Below, piece by piece: positions 54,996 through 64,000 of a DNA stretch of 64,000 nucleotides. Each line of letters opens with the position of its first letter. Within the stretch, counting starts at the first letter, position 1. Below the pieces are notes generated by a model that was given only the letters and a program-made list of their open reading frames with translations, did not search any database and was not told the DNA's origin. A program made the translations under genes and the position numbers. This DNA comes from Thermoplasmata archaeon (GTDB lineage Archaea; Thermoplasmatota; Thermoplasmata; Lutacidiplasmatales; UBA184), in contig JAKIWE010000001.1 of assembly GCA_022750195.1 (NCBI GenBank), forward strand, positions 680,672 through 744,671, read 5' to 3'.

Positions 54996-55922
54996 TTACG
55001 CCGCGACCTGGCGGCGCAGCTCGCCGAGGGTGAGCTCGTTGGCGGCGATCACGTCGTACTTGTGGATCGACTCTTCGCTGACCGTGCTGGCCCGCACGTT
55101 CACGTCGTCGGGCAGCCCCGGGAACCGTCGGACGACCCCGCTGAGCAGGCTCCGGAGGACATCCTCGACGAACTTGGGGTTCCGGTGGGCGTTGAGCACA
55201 ACCGTCGCCTCGTCGCCCCGCTTCAAGATCGCGTAGGTCGGCGAGGACTGGCCCTCCTCGATCGCGTCGAGCACCGCATCCGCCTCGATCTCCACCTTCT
55301 CGGGGATCTCGAAGACGAGCCGGGTCCGGTTCCGCTGGTTGTGGGTGATGATCGGCAGCTCCTTGAGCGACGGGTCGGCGAGGAGCGGGAACTCCTCGAC
55401 GAGCCGGGCCCGGCAGGTCGACATCGCGCACGGACAGGCGGTCATCCCCACCGCTTCGGCGCCGATCGACCGGAACAGTTGGACCCGATCGCCGTTCCGA
55501 ACGGCTCGGGCTTCGGCGATCAGCAGGTAGTCCTCGTAGCTGCGACGATCGTCCGAGATCCCTCGGCTGAGGAAGTACTCCGCGCGGGAGGCGACCTCGG
55601 CGACGCGCGCGTACGGATGCCGGCGGAGCAGCTCCGCGGCGATCTCCGAGCACGCCGATTCCAAGCTCGCGACCGGCCGCGTCGCCGTCGCGTCGACGAC
55701 CTCGGCGAGCAGCTCGGCGTTCCGGGAGAGGTCCGAGCCTTTCCGGTCGGAGGGAAGGTCGACGGCCACATCGAAGGAGGCGGTGAGCGTGACGACGCGG
55801 TCCGGCCGCTGTACGGCGAGCGGCTTCTTGATCCCCGTGACCCCCACGCGACGCAGGCTGAGCCGGCCGAACCTCGGGAGCTGCGCGTGGACGTCGATCA
55901 CGGCGCGCCGACCCGGGCGCAA
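54996..55922 (-). CDS. mptA: GTP cyclohydrolase MptA / FolE2 family
   Basis: VGVTGIKKPL, GMTACPCAM, THNQRNRTRL. Confidence 0.88.
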   Translation of the reverse strand: MRPGRRAVIDVHAQLPRFGRLSLRRVGVTGIKKPLAVQRPDRVVTLTASFDVAVDLPSDRKGSDLSRNAELLAEVVDATATRPVASLESACSEIAAELLRRHPYARVAEVASRAEYFLSRGISDDRRSYEDYLLIAEARAVRNGDRVQLFRSIGAEAVGMTACPCAMSTCRARLVEEFPLLADPSLKELPIITHNQRNRTRLVFEIPEKVEIEADAVLDAIEEGQSSPTYAILKRGDEATVVLNAHRNPKFVEDVLRSLLSGVVRRFPGLPDDVNVRASTVSEESIHKYDVIAANELTLGELRRQVAA

Positions 55923-55998
55923 GATAAACGGCTTGCGCGCGCTCGGAGTTACGGCACACTCAGCGGGACGTTATGAGGCCGGGCGCCGTCGAAGGTCC

Positions 55999-56424
55999 AT
56001 GAGCGCCACGAACGGAAGCGAGGCCGCGACGCCGCCCGTAGCCGCCGTCGCGCCCCCGCCCGCAGCCGCTGCCGCGCCTCCGCCCGCCTCTGCCAGCGGA
56101 GCCCCCCCGACGACGGGCCCGCACGCGGAGAGCGAGAAGAAGATCCTGGAGAACCTCAAGAAGGTCTACGACCCCGAGATCCCGATGAACATCGTCGACC
56201 TGGGTCTGATCTACGGCTTCGACTGGCACGACGACAAGCTGACGCTTCGGATGACCCTGACGGCGCCGGGCTGTCCGGTCGCTGGGATCCTCGCCGAGGA
56301 GGTCAAGGCCGCGGCGGAGAAGGTCCCCGAGGTCAAAGAAGCGACGGTCGACATGGTCTGGGAGCCCGCGTGGACCCCGGACCGGATGAGCGAGTTCGCG
56401 AAACGCCAGTTCGGCTACCTGTAG
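55999..56424 (+). CDS. MIP18/SufT-like (DUF59) protein with Ala/Pro-rich N-terminus
   Basis: VYDPEIPMNIVDLGLIYGF...MTLTAPGCPVAGIL; ATG at 55999. Confidence 0.88.
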   Translation: MSATNGSEAATPPVAAVAPPPAAAAAPPPASASGAPPTTGPHAESEKKILENLKKVYDPEIPMNIVDLGLIYGFDWHDDKLTLRMTLTAPGCPVAGILAEEVKAAAEKVPEVKEATVDMVWEPAWTPDRMSEFAKRQFGYL

Positions 56425-56431
56425 GCGCGCC

Positions 56432-58918
56432 CTACTCCGACCACGGCTGCGCCGCATAGGCCGAGCGTTCCGTCTCGGCTGGCGGCCGCCGACGTCGCGA
56501 GCGGACTCCGGCCGCAATCCCGATGACCGCGGCCGCCAGCAGGATCACGATCAGCAGCGGGAGGAACAGCGAGTTGCCGCCGAGCCCGCCCGCGGGGGCC
56601 GGGGGCGCGGGAAGGACGGTGAAGGTGGTCGTGGCCGTCCGCGTCACTCCGGTGCTGTCGACGACCGTCACCGTCACGGTATAGCTTCCCGGCGCGGCCC
56701 CGGCGCAGGTCGCCGTGAGGTCGTTCGGATTCAGCGTGCAGACGGCCGGGAGCCCGTTCCAATGGTAGGCCAGGTTCGGGATGCCCCCCGTGGCGTTGAG
56801 CGAGAGGACCGTGGTCGCACCCGCGGTCACGGAGCTGGGCTGAGCGAGCAGCTGGGCCTGAAGCACGGCGAAGACCCGGACCTCGACGTAGAGAGCGCGG
56901 GCTCCGAACCCGGCGCCGTCCCGGACGCTGGCCCCGATGTTGAAGAGGCCCGGACCGGAGACGACGCAGGTGAGCTGCGAGCGGTTCGTGGCGGGACAAC
57001 CGAGGGGAAGTCCGGTCCAGCTCAGCGTCATCGTCCCGCTGCCCCCTTGGACGAGGGCGGTGACGTTCAGGCTCTCCCCGACCTCGATCTGAGTCCGATT
57101 CAAGCGGATGCTGACGGTCGGATCGGCCGCGATGGAGAACGAGGCCGGCCCCCCGAACGTCGAGAATCCCGCCGTGTCGTTCGCGGTGACGTAGACTCCG
57201 TAGCCGCCCGGCGAGGTGGGGACGCACCGGATGCGGCTCCCGTTGAGCGACGTGCACCCCGCCGGTAGGAACGACCAGGTGAACGAGTAGATCCCCGTCC
57301 CTCCCGACGCGCTCGCGGTGAGGATGACGGCCTGTCCGAGGTCGAACGCCTGGCCGCTGGCACTGACCGAGACCGCGGGGTCGGGGGTGACGACGATCGT
57401 CGCCGGTCCCGCGGCGCGCACGGAGCCGTTCGCGTCCCGGACGGAGACGCTCACGGAGGAGGTTCCGGTGGCGCTGGGAATGCAGGTCAACGTCGCTCGG
57501 TCAGGGGCGGGACACCCGGCGGGGAGCCCGGTCCAGGTGAACTGGTAGGGCGGAATGCCGCCGGAGTAGACCACGCTCATCGTGATCGTCTGACCCAGGT
57601 CGATCGTGCCGGCACCCGGCGCGAGGAGGAGGCCGTGCGTGTACAAAGGACCCGCAACGCTGACGATGACGTCCGGCGCAGGACCGGCCACGTCCTTCTG
57701 CGCGTCGACGCCGTAGACCGAAAAGACGTACTGCCCCGGGACCGCGGGCGCGGTCCAGGTCCAGCTCGCCGACTGGTAGCCCAGCAAGGTGCCGTTCAGG
57801 CTCCAGAGGGGTTGGTACGGCGTGACGCCACCGGCGATCGTCGTGTTCATCTGGACCGGCTGGCCCGGGGAGACCAGGGTGGGGTAGGCGCTCCCGCTCA
57901 CGCTGGTGATCGGGTTCGGGTCGGTCTGGTACCGCCAGCCGTAGCTGGGGTTGACGACCGAGTAGTTCTGTGCGCCGGACCAGTGGGGGCCGTAGCCCGT
58001 GCCGCTCGCCGTGTCGAAGTAGTGCGTCGTCATGTCCCCGGGCGAGAACGTGTCGAGGCCGTTCCCGCTCGTGTAGCAGGCCCCGCTGAGCAGGTCGAAC
58101 TCGTCGGACCACGGGGTCTCTTGCGTCACCACGAAATTCGTGGGATAGAGGTAGGAGAGCTCGGGCATGACGGTGTAGTCGGGGCAGGAGGAGGCCGTCT
58201 GGTTGAGGATCTCCGTCATCGGCCCGGTGTAGAATCCGTTCGAGTCGGAGATCGTGTTGAGGAAGACCCACTTCGTCCCGCCGCTGTCGGGGGGCGCCTG
58301 ACAGACGATGTGCGTGGTGGACGTCGCGAGCTTAGTGAAGTCCATGCAGACGTTGCCGCCGCTCGTGAAATTCAGCTCGAGCTCGATCATGTCGCCGGCG
58401 GAATAGCTGACCGTCGAGTCGCAGACGACCGGACCGCTCCCTTGCGTGTTCGACCAGACCTCCATGAGCTCCTGAAAGCCCGAGCAACCCGGCCAATTGT
58501 CGTCGAGGGTGATCTGAAACCAGTCGCCGACGTCGGTGAGTCCGTTCAATTCGTAGGCGATCGGGTAGGGGCTGGTGACCGCCTTGATGTCCTCGATGAT
58601 CTTCGTGACGCCGACCGAGTTCCCCCCGTTGATCTGCGCGACGGTCATCCCTTGCTGGGTGTAGAACTCGCCCCCCTGCAGAGGGTGGACCCCGCGGAGA
58701 GTCACGGTGCGGGACGAGCCCGGGATGCCGAGGTGCCCACGCGGGTGAAACGTCTGGGCCAACGGATGGACCACCGACCGCGCTGGGGTGGCCGCCGCGG
58801 GGGACGACGCTGGCGGGACGAACGATAGGAACAGGAGCAGGATTCCGACGACGATCAGCGCATTCCTCAGCCGGAAATGCTGCAGAGCTCCCGGTGGCGA
58901 CGCCCCGCGTATGCGCAC
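56432..58918 (-). CDS. Large secreted/cell-surface protein with Ig-like repeats and C-terminal TM
   Basis: GTG start 58918 about 25-30 nt after TATA-like GGTATATGAA; signal-like N-terminus; repeated F.WTGLPAGC..-type units; C-terminal TM. Confidence 0.78.
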   Translation of the reverse strand: MRIRGASPPGALQHFRLRNALIVVGILLLFLSFVPPASSPAAATPARSVVHPLAQTFHPRGHLGIPGSSRTVTLRGVHPLQGGEFYTQQGMTVAQINGGNSVGVTKIIEDIKAVTSPYPIAYELNGLTDVGDWFQITLDDNWPGCSGFQELMEVWSNTQGSGPVVCDSTVSYSAGDMIELELNFTSGGNVCMDFTKLATSTTHIVCQAPPDSGGTKWVFLNTISDSNGFYTGPMTEILNQTASSCPDYTVMPELSYLYPTNFVVTQETPWSDEFDLLSGACYTSGNGLDTFSPGDMTTHYFDTASGTGYGPHWSGAQNYSVVNPSYGWRYQTDPNPITSVSGSAYPTLVSPGQPVQMNTTIAGGVTPYQPLWSLNGTLLGYQSASWTWTAPAVPGQYVFSVYGVDAQKDVAGPAPDVIVSVAGPLYTHGLLLAPGAGTIDLGQTITMSVVYSGGIPPYQFTWTGLPAGCPAPDRATLTCIPSATGTSSVSVSVRDANGSVRAAGPATIVVTPDPAVSVSASGQAFDLGQAVILTASASGGTGIYSFTWSFLPAGCTSLNGSRIRCVPTSPGGYGVYVTANDTAGFSTFGGPASFSIAADPTVSIRLNRTQIEVGESLNVTALVQGGSGTMTLSWTGLPLGCPATNRSQLTCVVSGPGLFNIGASVRDGAGFGARALYVEVRVFAVLQAQLLAQPSSVTAGATTVLSLNATGGIPNLAYHWNGLPAVCTLNPNDLTATCAGAAPGSYTVTVTVVDSTGVTRTATTTFTVLPAPPAPAGGLGGNSLFLPLLIVILLAAAVIGIAAGVRSRRRRPPAETERSAYAAQPWSE

Positions 58919-59025
58919 GGGCTGTTCTTTGGTCGTCGGTTCATATACCTTTTCCTCTGTTTCATGACGTGACCGCCGAAGGCCGCCCACCGAGAGCGGA
59001 AAAGGAGGGAGTCGATGGCGCGGCC

Positions 59026-59766
59026 GTGACCGACTGCCTGTACCTGACGGATGCGTACCTCGTCCAGTGCGACGCGACCGTCGTCGGCCTCCGCGACGGT
59101 GGCGTGATCTTGGACAGGACGGTCTGCTACCCCGAAGGGGGCGGCCAGCCTTCCGATACCGGGACCCTGACCTCGTCTGACGGAGGGGTGTGCGCGATCT
59201 CCGGCGCCAGCAAGTCTTCCGAGGGCGTCGTGCATGCAGTCGCCGGGACCGCACCTCCCGCGGTCGGGACCCCCGTTCACCTGGCCATCGACTGGCGCCG
59301 GCGGTACCAGCACATGCGGTACCACTCTTGCTTGCACCTCCTCAGCGGCGCGGTCTTCCGGAGGTTCGGGGCGGGGATCACCGGCGGCCAGATCTACGAG
59401 GACCGGGCCCGCACCGACTTCTCGATGCCCGAGTTCAACCGGGCCGTCGCCGAGGAGCTGATCGCCGAGGTCAACCGCGTGGTCGCCGAGGACCATCCCG
59501 TCCGCGTGCGCTTCCTTCCTCGGGCGGAGGCCGAGCGGGACCCGTCGCTGGTCCGCGTCGCGGCCGAACTGATGCCGGAGGTGGACCAGGTACGTCTCAT
59601 CGACATCGAAGGGTACGACGTCCAAGCCGACGGCGGAACGCACGTTCGTTCGACGAAGGAGGTCGGGACCGTGCGGCTCGACCGCATCGAGAACAAGGGC
59701 GCGAAGAACAAGCGCGTGTACCTCGTCCTCGACGCGCCCCCGGACGGACCGACGGCCCGCGGGTGA
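59026..59766 (+). CDS. alaX: Alanyl-tRNA editing protein AlaX
   Basis: FYPEGGGQ-like CYPEGGGQPSDTG, HSCLH (HxxxH), GGTHVRSTKEVG; GTG start at 59026. Confidence 0.9.
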   Translation: MTDCLYLTDAYLVQCDATVVGLRDGGVILDRTVCYPEGGGQPSDTGTLTSSDGGVCAISGASKSSEGVVHAVAGTAPPAVGTPVHLAIDWRRRYQHMRYHSCLHLLSGAVFRRFGAGITGGQIYEDRARTDFSMPEFNRAVAEELIAEVNRVVAEDHPVRVRFLPRAEAERDPSLVRVAAELMPEVDQVRLIDIEGYDVQADGGTHVRSTKEVGTVRLDRIENKGAKNKRVYLVLDAPPDGPTARG

Positions 59767-59858
59767 CCGGCTTCGATCGTCGGCGGCTCAGCACAGCTCG
59801 TCGAGAATCCTTCCTGCGACCGCCCAGGTGGGGATCGAGCCGGAAGGGACGGTAGGCG

Positions 59859-60821
59859 ATGACGCTCCGCATCGATGGCCGAAGGGCGGAGAACCTGCAA
59901 CGCTCCTGGAGGAGCGACCGAGAGCCCATCCTGGTCGTGGAGCCCGGCGCGGTCGTCGAGATCGAGGTTCCCGATTCGTCCGGCGCGCAACTCACAGAAA
60001 CCTCGACCCGGGCCGACCTGGCGTCGATGGACCTGACGCGCGTCGACCCCGCCGTGGGCCCCATCGACGTGCGAGGCGCCGAGCCGGGCGACGCGCTCGT
60101 CGTCGAACTGTTGGAGATCGTACCCGGAGGTTGGGGCTGGTCCGGCATCTTTCGCGAGTTCGGGTTGATCCAGGGCCGGTTCGATCCGGATCTCGTCCTC
60201 TGGAAGCTCCGGGACGGGTGGGCCACCCCCGCCTCCGGGTTCCTGCGGGACCTCCGTCTGCCGCTTCGACCGATGTTGGGCGTCATCGCCGTGGCCCCGG
60301 CGTCGGGGGAGTACCCCATGATTCCGCCCGAACGGTTCGGCGGCAACATGGACAACCCGCTCCAGTGCGCCGGTACCCGGGTCGAACTCCCGGTACTCCG
60401 GGCCGGGGCCGGGCTATCGGTGGGCGACCCGCACGCGCTGCAGGGGAACGGCGAGGTCTGCGGGACCGGGATCGAGACGTCGGCCCGGGTGCGACTCCGG
60501 GTCGACCTGCGACCCGGTCAGGCCCCTCCGTTCCCGCGGATCGAGGGCCACGAGGAGACGCTCCCGTCGCGCGAGATCGTCAGCGCCACCGGCATCGGAC
60601 CGGACCTCCACGCCGCCGCGCGCGCAGCGGTCGAGAACCTCCTGGACCGGCTCGTCGAGCTCGGTTGGAGCTACGAGGAGGGGTACCTCCTCACGAGCTT
60701 GGTCGGGGACCTCCGAATCGCCGAGATCGTCGATGAACCCAACTTCGTCGTCTCCGCCGTCTTTCCGGCAGAGCTCGCGCGGCTCCCCGAACGGAGCGCC
60801 CGGCCCGCGGGGCGGAGTTAA
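59859..60821 (+). CDS. Acetamidase/formamidase family protein
   Basis: GNMDNPLQCAGTRVELPVLRAGAGLSVGDPHALQGNGEVCGTGIE. Confidence 0.92.
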   Translation: MTLRIDGRRAENLQRSWRSDREPILVVEPGAVVEIEVPDSSGAQLTETSTRADLASMDLTRVDPAVGPIDVRGAEPGDALVVELLEIVPGGWGWSGIFREFGLIQGRFDPDLVLWKLRDGWATPASGFLRDLRLPLRPMLGVIAVAPASGEYPMIPPERFGGNMDNPLQCAGTRVELPVLRAGAGLSVGDPHALQGNGEVCGTGIETSARVRLRVDLRPGQAPPFPRIEGHEETLPSREIVSATGIGPDLHAAARAAVENLLDRLVELGWSYEEGYLLTSLVGDLRIAEIVDEPNFVVSAVFPAELARLPERSARPAGRS

Positions 60822-60842
60822 GAAAGGCCGCACCTCGGCGGG

Positions 60843-61532
60843 GTGTCCATGGGCGAGGAGTACGAGAAGGAAGTCGCCACCGAGCGACGCATGAAGGACG
60901 AGTTCATGGGCCGGCATCCCGAGTCGCCGTTCGTCGCCGAAGCCGTGGGGGGGTTCCAGGGCCTTCACTACTTCCCGGTCGACGAGCGATACCGGATCCC
61001 CGCCGCCCTCAAGCGGCTCGAGGCTCCGCGCGAGGCGTTCCTCCGCACCAACCGCGACGGCGAATCAACGATGCGATTCCTCGGCGAGCTCGAGTTCACG
61101 GTGACGAAACGTCGGCTGCACCTTCGGGTCTACCACGCCGGCGAGGGGGTCGGGCTCTCCGCCTTCGTCCCGTTCCGCGACGGTACTTCCGGACGTGAGA
61201 CCTACGGGCCTGGGCGCTACCTGACGATCGAGCTCAACGAGACCGACGACTACGAGCTCGACTTCAATCGGGCGTTCAACCCGTACTGCGCGTACACCGA
61301 CGCCTACGAGTGCGCCTTCCCCCCGGCCGAGAACGACCTACCGGTGCCGATCCCGGCCGGCGAGAAGGTCTGGTCGGCCGACCGCAACCCGCGGACGCCG
61401 AACACCGTGGTGATCGACATGGTGAAGAAGGCCCGCGCGCGAACGGCGGCCTCCAAAGCCGTCCAGCCCGCCCCGCCCGCCCAGGCGAAGGCCGCTCCCC
61501 GGGAGCGACCCACGAACAAGCGTCGGAAGTAG
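60843..61532 (+). CDS. DUF1684-family protein
   Basis: GRYLTIELNETDDYELDFNRAFNPYCAYTDAYECAFPPAENDLPVPIPAGEK. Confidence 0.88.
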   Translation: MSMGEEYEKEVATERRMKDEFMGRHPESPFVAEAVGGFQGLHYFPVDERYRIPAALKRLEAPREAFLRTNRDGESTMRFLGELEFTVTKRRLHLRVYHAGEGVGLSAFVPFRDGTSGRETYGPGRYLTIELNETDDYELDFNRAFNPYCAYTDAYECAFPPAENDLPVPIPAGEKVWSADRNPRTPNTVVIDMVKKARARTAASKAVQPAPPAQAKAAPRERPTNKRRK

Positions 61533-61552
61533 TCCCCGCCGTCCGGCGTGAC

Positions 61553-62206
61553 TCACGCTCCGCCGTGGAGAATCATGAGGTACGTCGCGACGGCGCCGTT
61601 GATCACGAACTGAACCCCCACCGCCGCCAGCACGAGCCCCATCACACGGGTGAGGGCCATCACCCCGAGTCGGCCCATGGCCCGGAAGATCCGTTGGCCG
61701 AACGTCAGCACCACGAACGTCGAGCCGGTCGTGATCGCGACGGCGATCAGCGTAGAGGTCAGCGCGACGGGGTCGGAGCCGGCGGTCGCTGCGTAGATCA
61801 TCGTGGTGGAGATCGCTCCCGGGCCCGCCAGCAAGGGGATCCCGAGCGGGACCACCGAGATCTCGTCACGGCGGGCGAGCGCCTCGTCCTGGTCCTGGGG
61901 GGTGAGCTTCGACCGAGCGAGGCGGCCCTGGAGCATCTCGTACGCGACCAAGAACAGGATGATGCCGCCGGCGATCTCGAACGCCGCGAGCGTGAAGCCG
62001 AACGCCGCGAACAGGAACCGGCCGGCGATCGCGAAGATCCCCAACGTGGCGCCCAACACGACGACGGCGCGGCGGAGCACGACCGCGCGGTCGACGTCGG
62101 TGAAGCCGTCGGTCAGGCCCACGAAGAACGGGAGCGTTCCGAACGGGTCGACGATGGCGAAGATGCTCACGGTCACCGCGAGGAAGAATCCGATCTCGTT
62201 GATCAT
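61553..62206 (-). CDS. MarC-family membrane protein
   Basis: IVDPFGTLPFFVGL, VVPLGIPLLAGPGAISTTMI. Confidence 0.92.
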   Translation of the reverse strand: MINEIGFFLAVTVSIFAIVDPFGTLPFFVGLTDGFTDVDRAVVLRRAVVVLGATLGIFAIAGRFLFAAFGFTLAAFEIAGGIILFLVAYEMLQGRLARSKLTPQDQDEALARRDEISVVPLGIPLLAGPGAISTTMIYAATAGSDPVALTSTLIAVAITTGSTFVVLTFGQRIFRAMGRLGVMALTRVMGLVLAAVGVQFVINGAVATYLMILHGGA

Positions 62207-62260
62207 CGCGTCGGCCGCCGCGCCCGTGGGGGCGGCACGGGTATTGACCGTTGCGAGGGC

Positions 62261-63151
62261 CTACTTGGAGGTCGACGGGAGAGGCGGGGATCCCCGGCGG
62301 TGGGCTCGTCGATGGTACACCACCACCGCCAGCGCGCCTCCGAAGACGGCGGCAAGCACCACACAGGGGAGGACCTCCAGCACGATGACCGTCGAGCGGA
62401 CGGTGCTGAGGTCCTGGAGGTCGGCCGAGCCGAATTGGGTCGGCGGGCCGCCGCCGAGGAGACCGGAGAGGATAGCGGTCGTGTCCACGGCCCAGTACAT
62501 GACGTCGTTCGGGTCGGCGGAGTGGTACGGATGCGCGGGGTCCTCGTTCGGCGCGGAGCCGACGATCCCGACCAGCCCGAGCTCGTGTCCGAACTCGTGG
62601 ATCATGACGGTGCTCGTCACCGCCGCCGACCCGCCAGCGGCGGCGATCGTCGCGGGGAACACCGCGATCGAGCTCCCGAAGTACGCGAGCCCGATCACTG
62701 AGGAGTCCCCGGCGTAGCTGCCGGGGACGAACAGGTAGAACAGCGACATTTGTCCCGGTCCCGGCCACGTGGTCCGAGTGGCGGCTTCCAAGTTCCAGAG
62801 GTCGGCCGTCGTGAACGAGGTGGCCGTCGAATGGATCGTCTCCACCTCGAAGCTGATCGACATCTTGCTGAGCGTCTCGTTCATCCGCATCCACAGTAGC
62901 CCGACCGAAGCCCCCGTCGGCCCTTCGCCCGGCGGAGCGGCGATCTCCACGACGAGTCGGTCGTCGGGAAAGCCGTTCAGCAACTGGTGAGCCTCCGAGC
63001 CGACCGGCGCTAGTCGTTCTGCCTGGGGCGGGTCGAGGCCGTACCACCCGAGCACGACGCCGAAGAGGACCGGCACGAGCAACAGGCCAAGGACGTACAG
63101 GATCACGGTCCGCCGACGGAAGAGGCGGGGACGCCGGTTCGTCGATGCCAT
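62261..63151 (-). CDS. Membrane-anchored zinc metalloprotease-like protein
   Basis: MIHEFGHELGLVGI (HExxHxxG), DVMYWAVD Met-turn-like; N- and C-terminal TM segments. Confidence 0.7.
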   Translation of the reverse strand: MASTNRRPRLFRRRTVILYVLGLLLVPVLFGVVLGWYGLDPPQAERLAPVGSEAHQLLNGFPDDRLVVEIAAPPGEGPTGASVGLLWMRMNETLSKMSISFEVETIHSTATSFTTADLWNLEAATRTTWPGPGQMSLFYLFVPGSYAGDSSVIGLAYFGSSIAVFPATIAAAGGSAAVTSTVMIHEFGHELGLVGIVGSAPNEDPAHPYHSADPNDVMYWAVDTTAILSGLLGGGPPTQFGSADLQDLSTVRSTVIVLEVLPCVVLAAVFGGALAVVVYHRRAHRRGSPPLPSTSK

Positions 63152-63234
63152 TCGCCCGGGTCTAGGCGCGCCAGCCCCCTATAGGACCCCCGCGAACCAC
63201 ACTCAAATTAAGTTGCAGGTCTGATAGGAGTCCG

Positions 63235-63621
63235 GTGGCGGACCGGCGGTACAAGGGCTATCGGATCTACGCCTACATCGCCCTGGCCCGGTTGTTCGCC
63301 GAGCTCAACCTGGACCTGCGGCAGGACGATGTGGTCCACCGCGCCGAGGCCGCGCTCGCTTCCTACTCAGGCCGGATCTCGAAAGAGGAGGTTCTGCACG
63401 CCATCCGCTCCAACTCCCACATGACCGAGAAGGTCCTTGAATTCCTGACCTCCGAGGGGTACGCCACCGTCCAGCGTGACGACCGCGGCTACGACATCCG
63501 GATCACGCCCGCCGGCGTCGACCACCTGAGGAAGTACAATCAATTCTACCGCGACCTGTACCGCTCCGAGCTCGACCAACACTACCGGTTCGTGCGACCG
63601 CCGGAGTGGATGAAGGGCTGA
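63235..63621 (+). CDS. Small protein with winged-helix-like C-terminal half
   Basis: SHMTEKVLEFLTSEGYATVQRDDRGYDIRITPAGVDHLRKYNQFY; GTG start. Confidence 0.65.
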   Translation: MADRRYKGYRIYAYIALARLFAELNLDLRQDDVVHRAEAALASYSGRISKEEVLHAIRSNSHMTEKVLEFLTSEGYATVQRDDRGYDIRITPAGVDHLRKYNQFYRDLYRSELDQHYRFVRPPEWMKG

Positions 63622-63633
63622 GCCCTGCGGCGC

Positions 63634-64000
63634 TTACGGCACGCCGAGGACATGAGGGACGAAGTCGTAGCTCCCGTCCGCGTTCTCGCTGATCACTTCG
63701 AGGCTGGCCCGATAGCTCCCGAGCCCCCGACGGAAGACGACCGGGTGACCGACCGCGTACTCGTACGCGTCCTCGGGTAGGGGCGCGGTCTTCGGCCGGA
63801 GCAGGATCAGTCGGACCACCGCCCCGGGAAGCTGGGGGGCGACGGCGAGAGCGTCGGTCTCCATCCGCCGAAGGTCGTCGATGCTCACCGTCTCCGGCGC
63901 GATGCGCCCGAGCACGGAAAAGCCCCGGTCCCCTCGACCGAGGGCGCGCCAGAGCGTCCCTCCGCGGCGGGTGACCACGATGTCGAAGGGCCGCGCCGCC
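63634..64000 (-). CDS. Hypothetical protein, 5' end cut by the right window edge
   Basis: Frame open through the edge (GGAARPFDIVVTRRGG...). Confidence 0.55.
   Translation of the reverse strand, partial: AARPFDIVVTRRGGTLWRALGRGDRGFSVLGRIAPETVSIDDLRRMETDALAVAPQLPGAVVRLILLRPKTAPLPEDAYEYAVGHPVVFRRGLGSYRASLEVISENADGSYDFVPHVLGVP

Noticed and set aside
55999-56110. Ala/Pro-rich repeat at the MIP18-like N-terminus as a functional repeat array
   Set aside because: Simple GC-rich low-complexity linker (AAVAPPPAAAAAPPP), common in high-GC genomes.
1-64000. CRISPR arrays, rRNA, prophage or integrase genes
   Set aside because: No regularly spaced repeats, rRNA blocks, phage structural genes or integrase motifs were seen; no tRNA was recognised by eye, but a tRNAscan-SE run would be decisive.

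Overview
High-GC archaeal chromosomal window, most likely Thermoplasmatota-like (inference from archaeal RNase P RNA, a C/D-box sRNA, ABCE1/Rli1, Mre11-Rad50, a deoxyhypusine synthase-family gene, PyrI, MptA and TATA-type promoters; the lineage is not proven). I see about 55 credible CDSs, mostly housekeeping, with no rRNA, tRNA, CRISPR array or prophage recognised. The most interesting items are: (1) a JAMM metalloprotease gene coupled by a TGATG overlap to one polypeptide that fuses a MoaD/ThiS-like ubiquitin-fold domain (internal Gly-Gly), a MoeB/UbaA-like E1 and a rhodanese domain, just downstream of a SufR-like regulator; (2) a split SUF Fe-S cluster with a candidate SufR-type operator; (3) a TnpB-like RuvC nuclease with no TnpA; (4) a 14-codon CxxCGC micro-ORF with its own Shine-Dalgarno-like site and hairpin; (5) an archaeal C/D-box sRNA and an RNase P RNA, neither visible in the ORF track; (6) a NifU-like/ferredoxin/B12-radical-SAM gene set with overlapping reading frames. 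The high GC content produces many long antisense shadow ORFs, which I rejected. All family calls come from motif recognition by eye; no database search was run.
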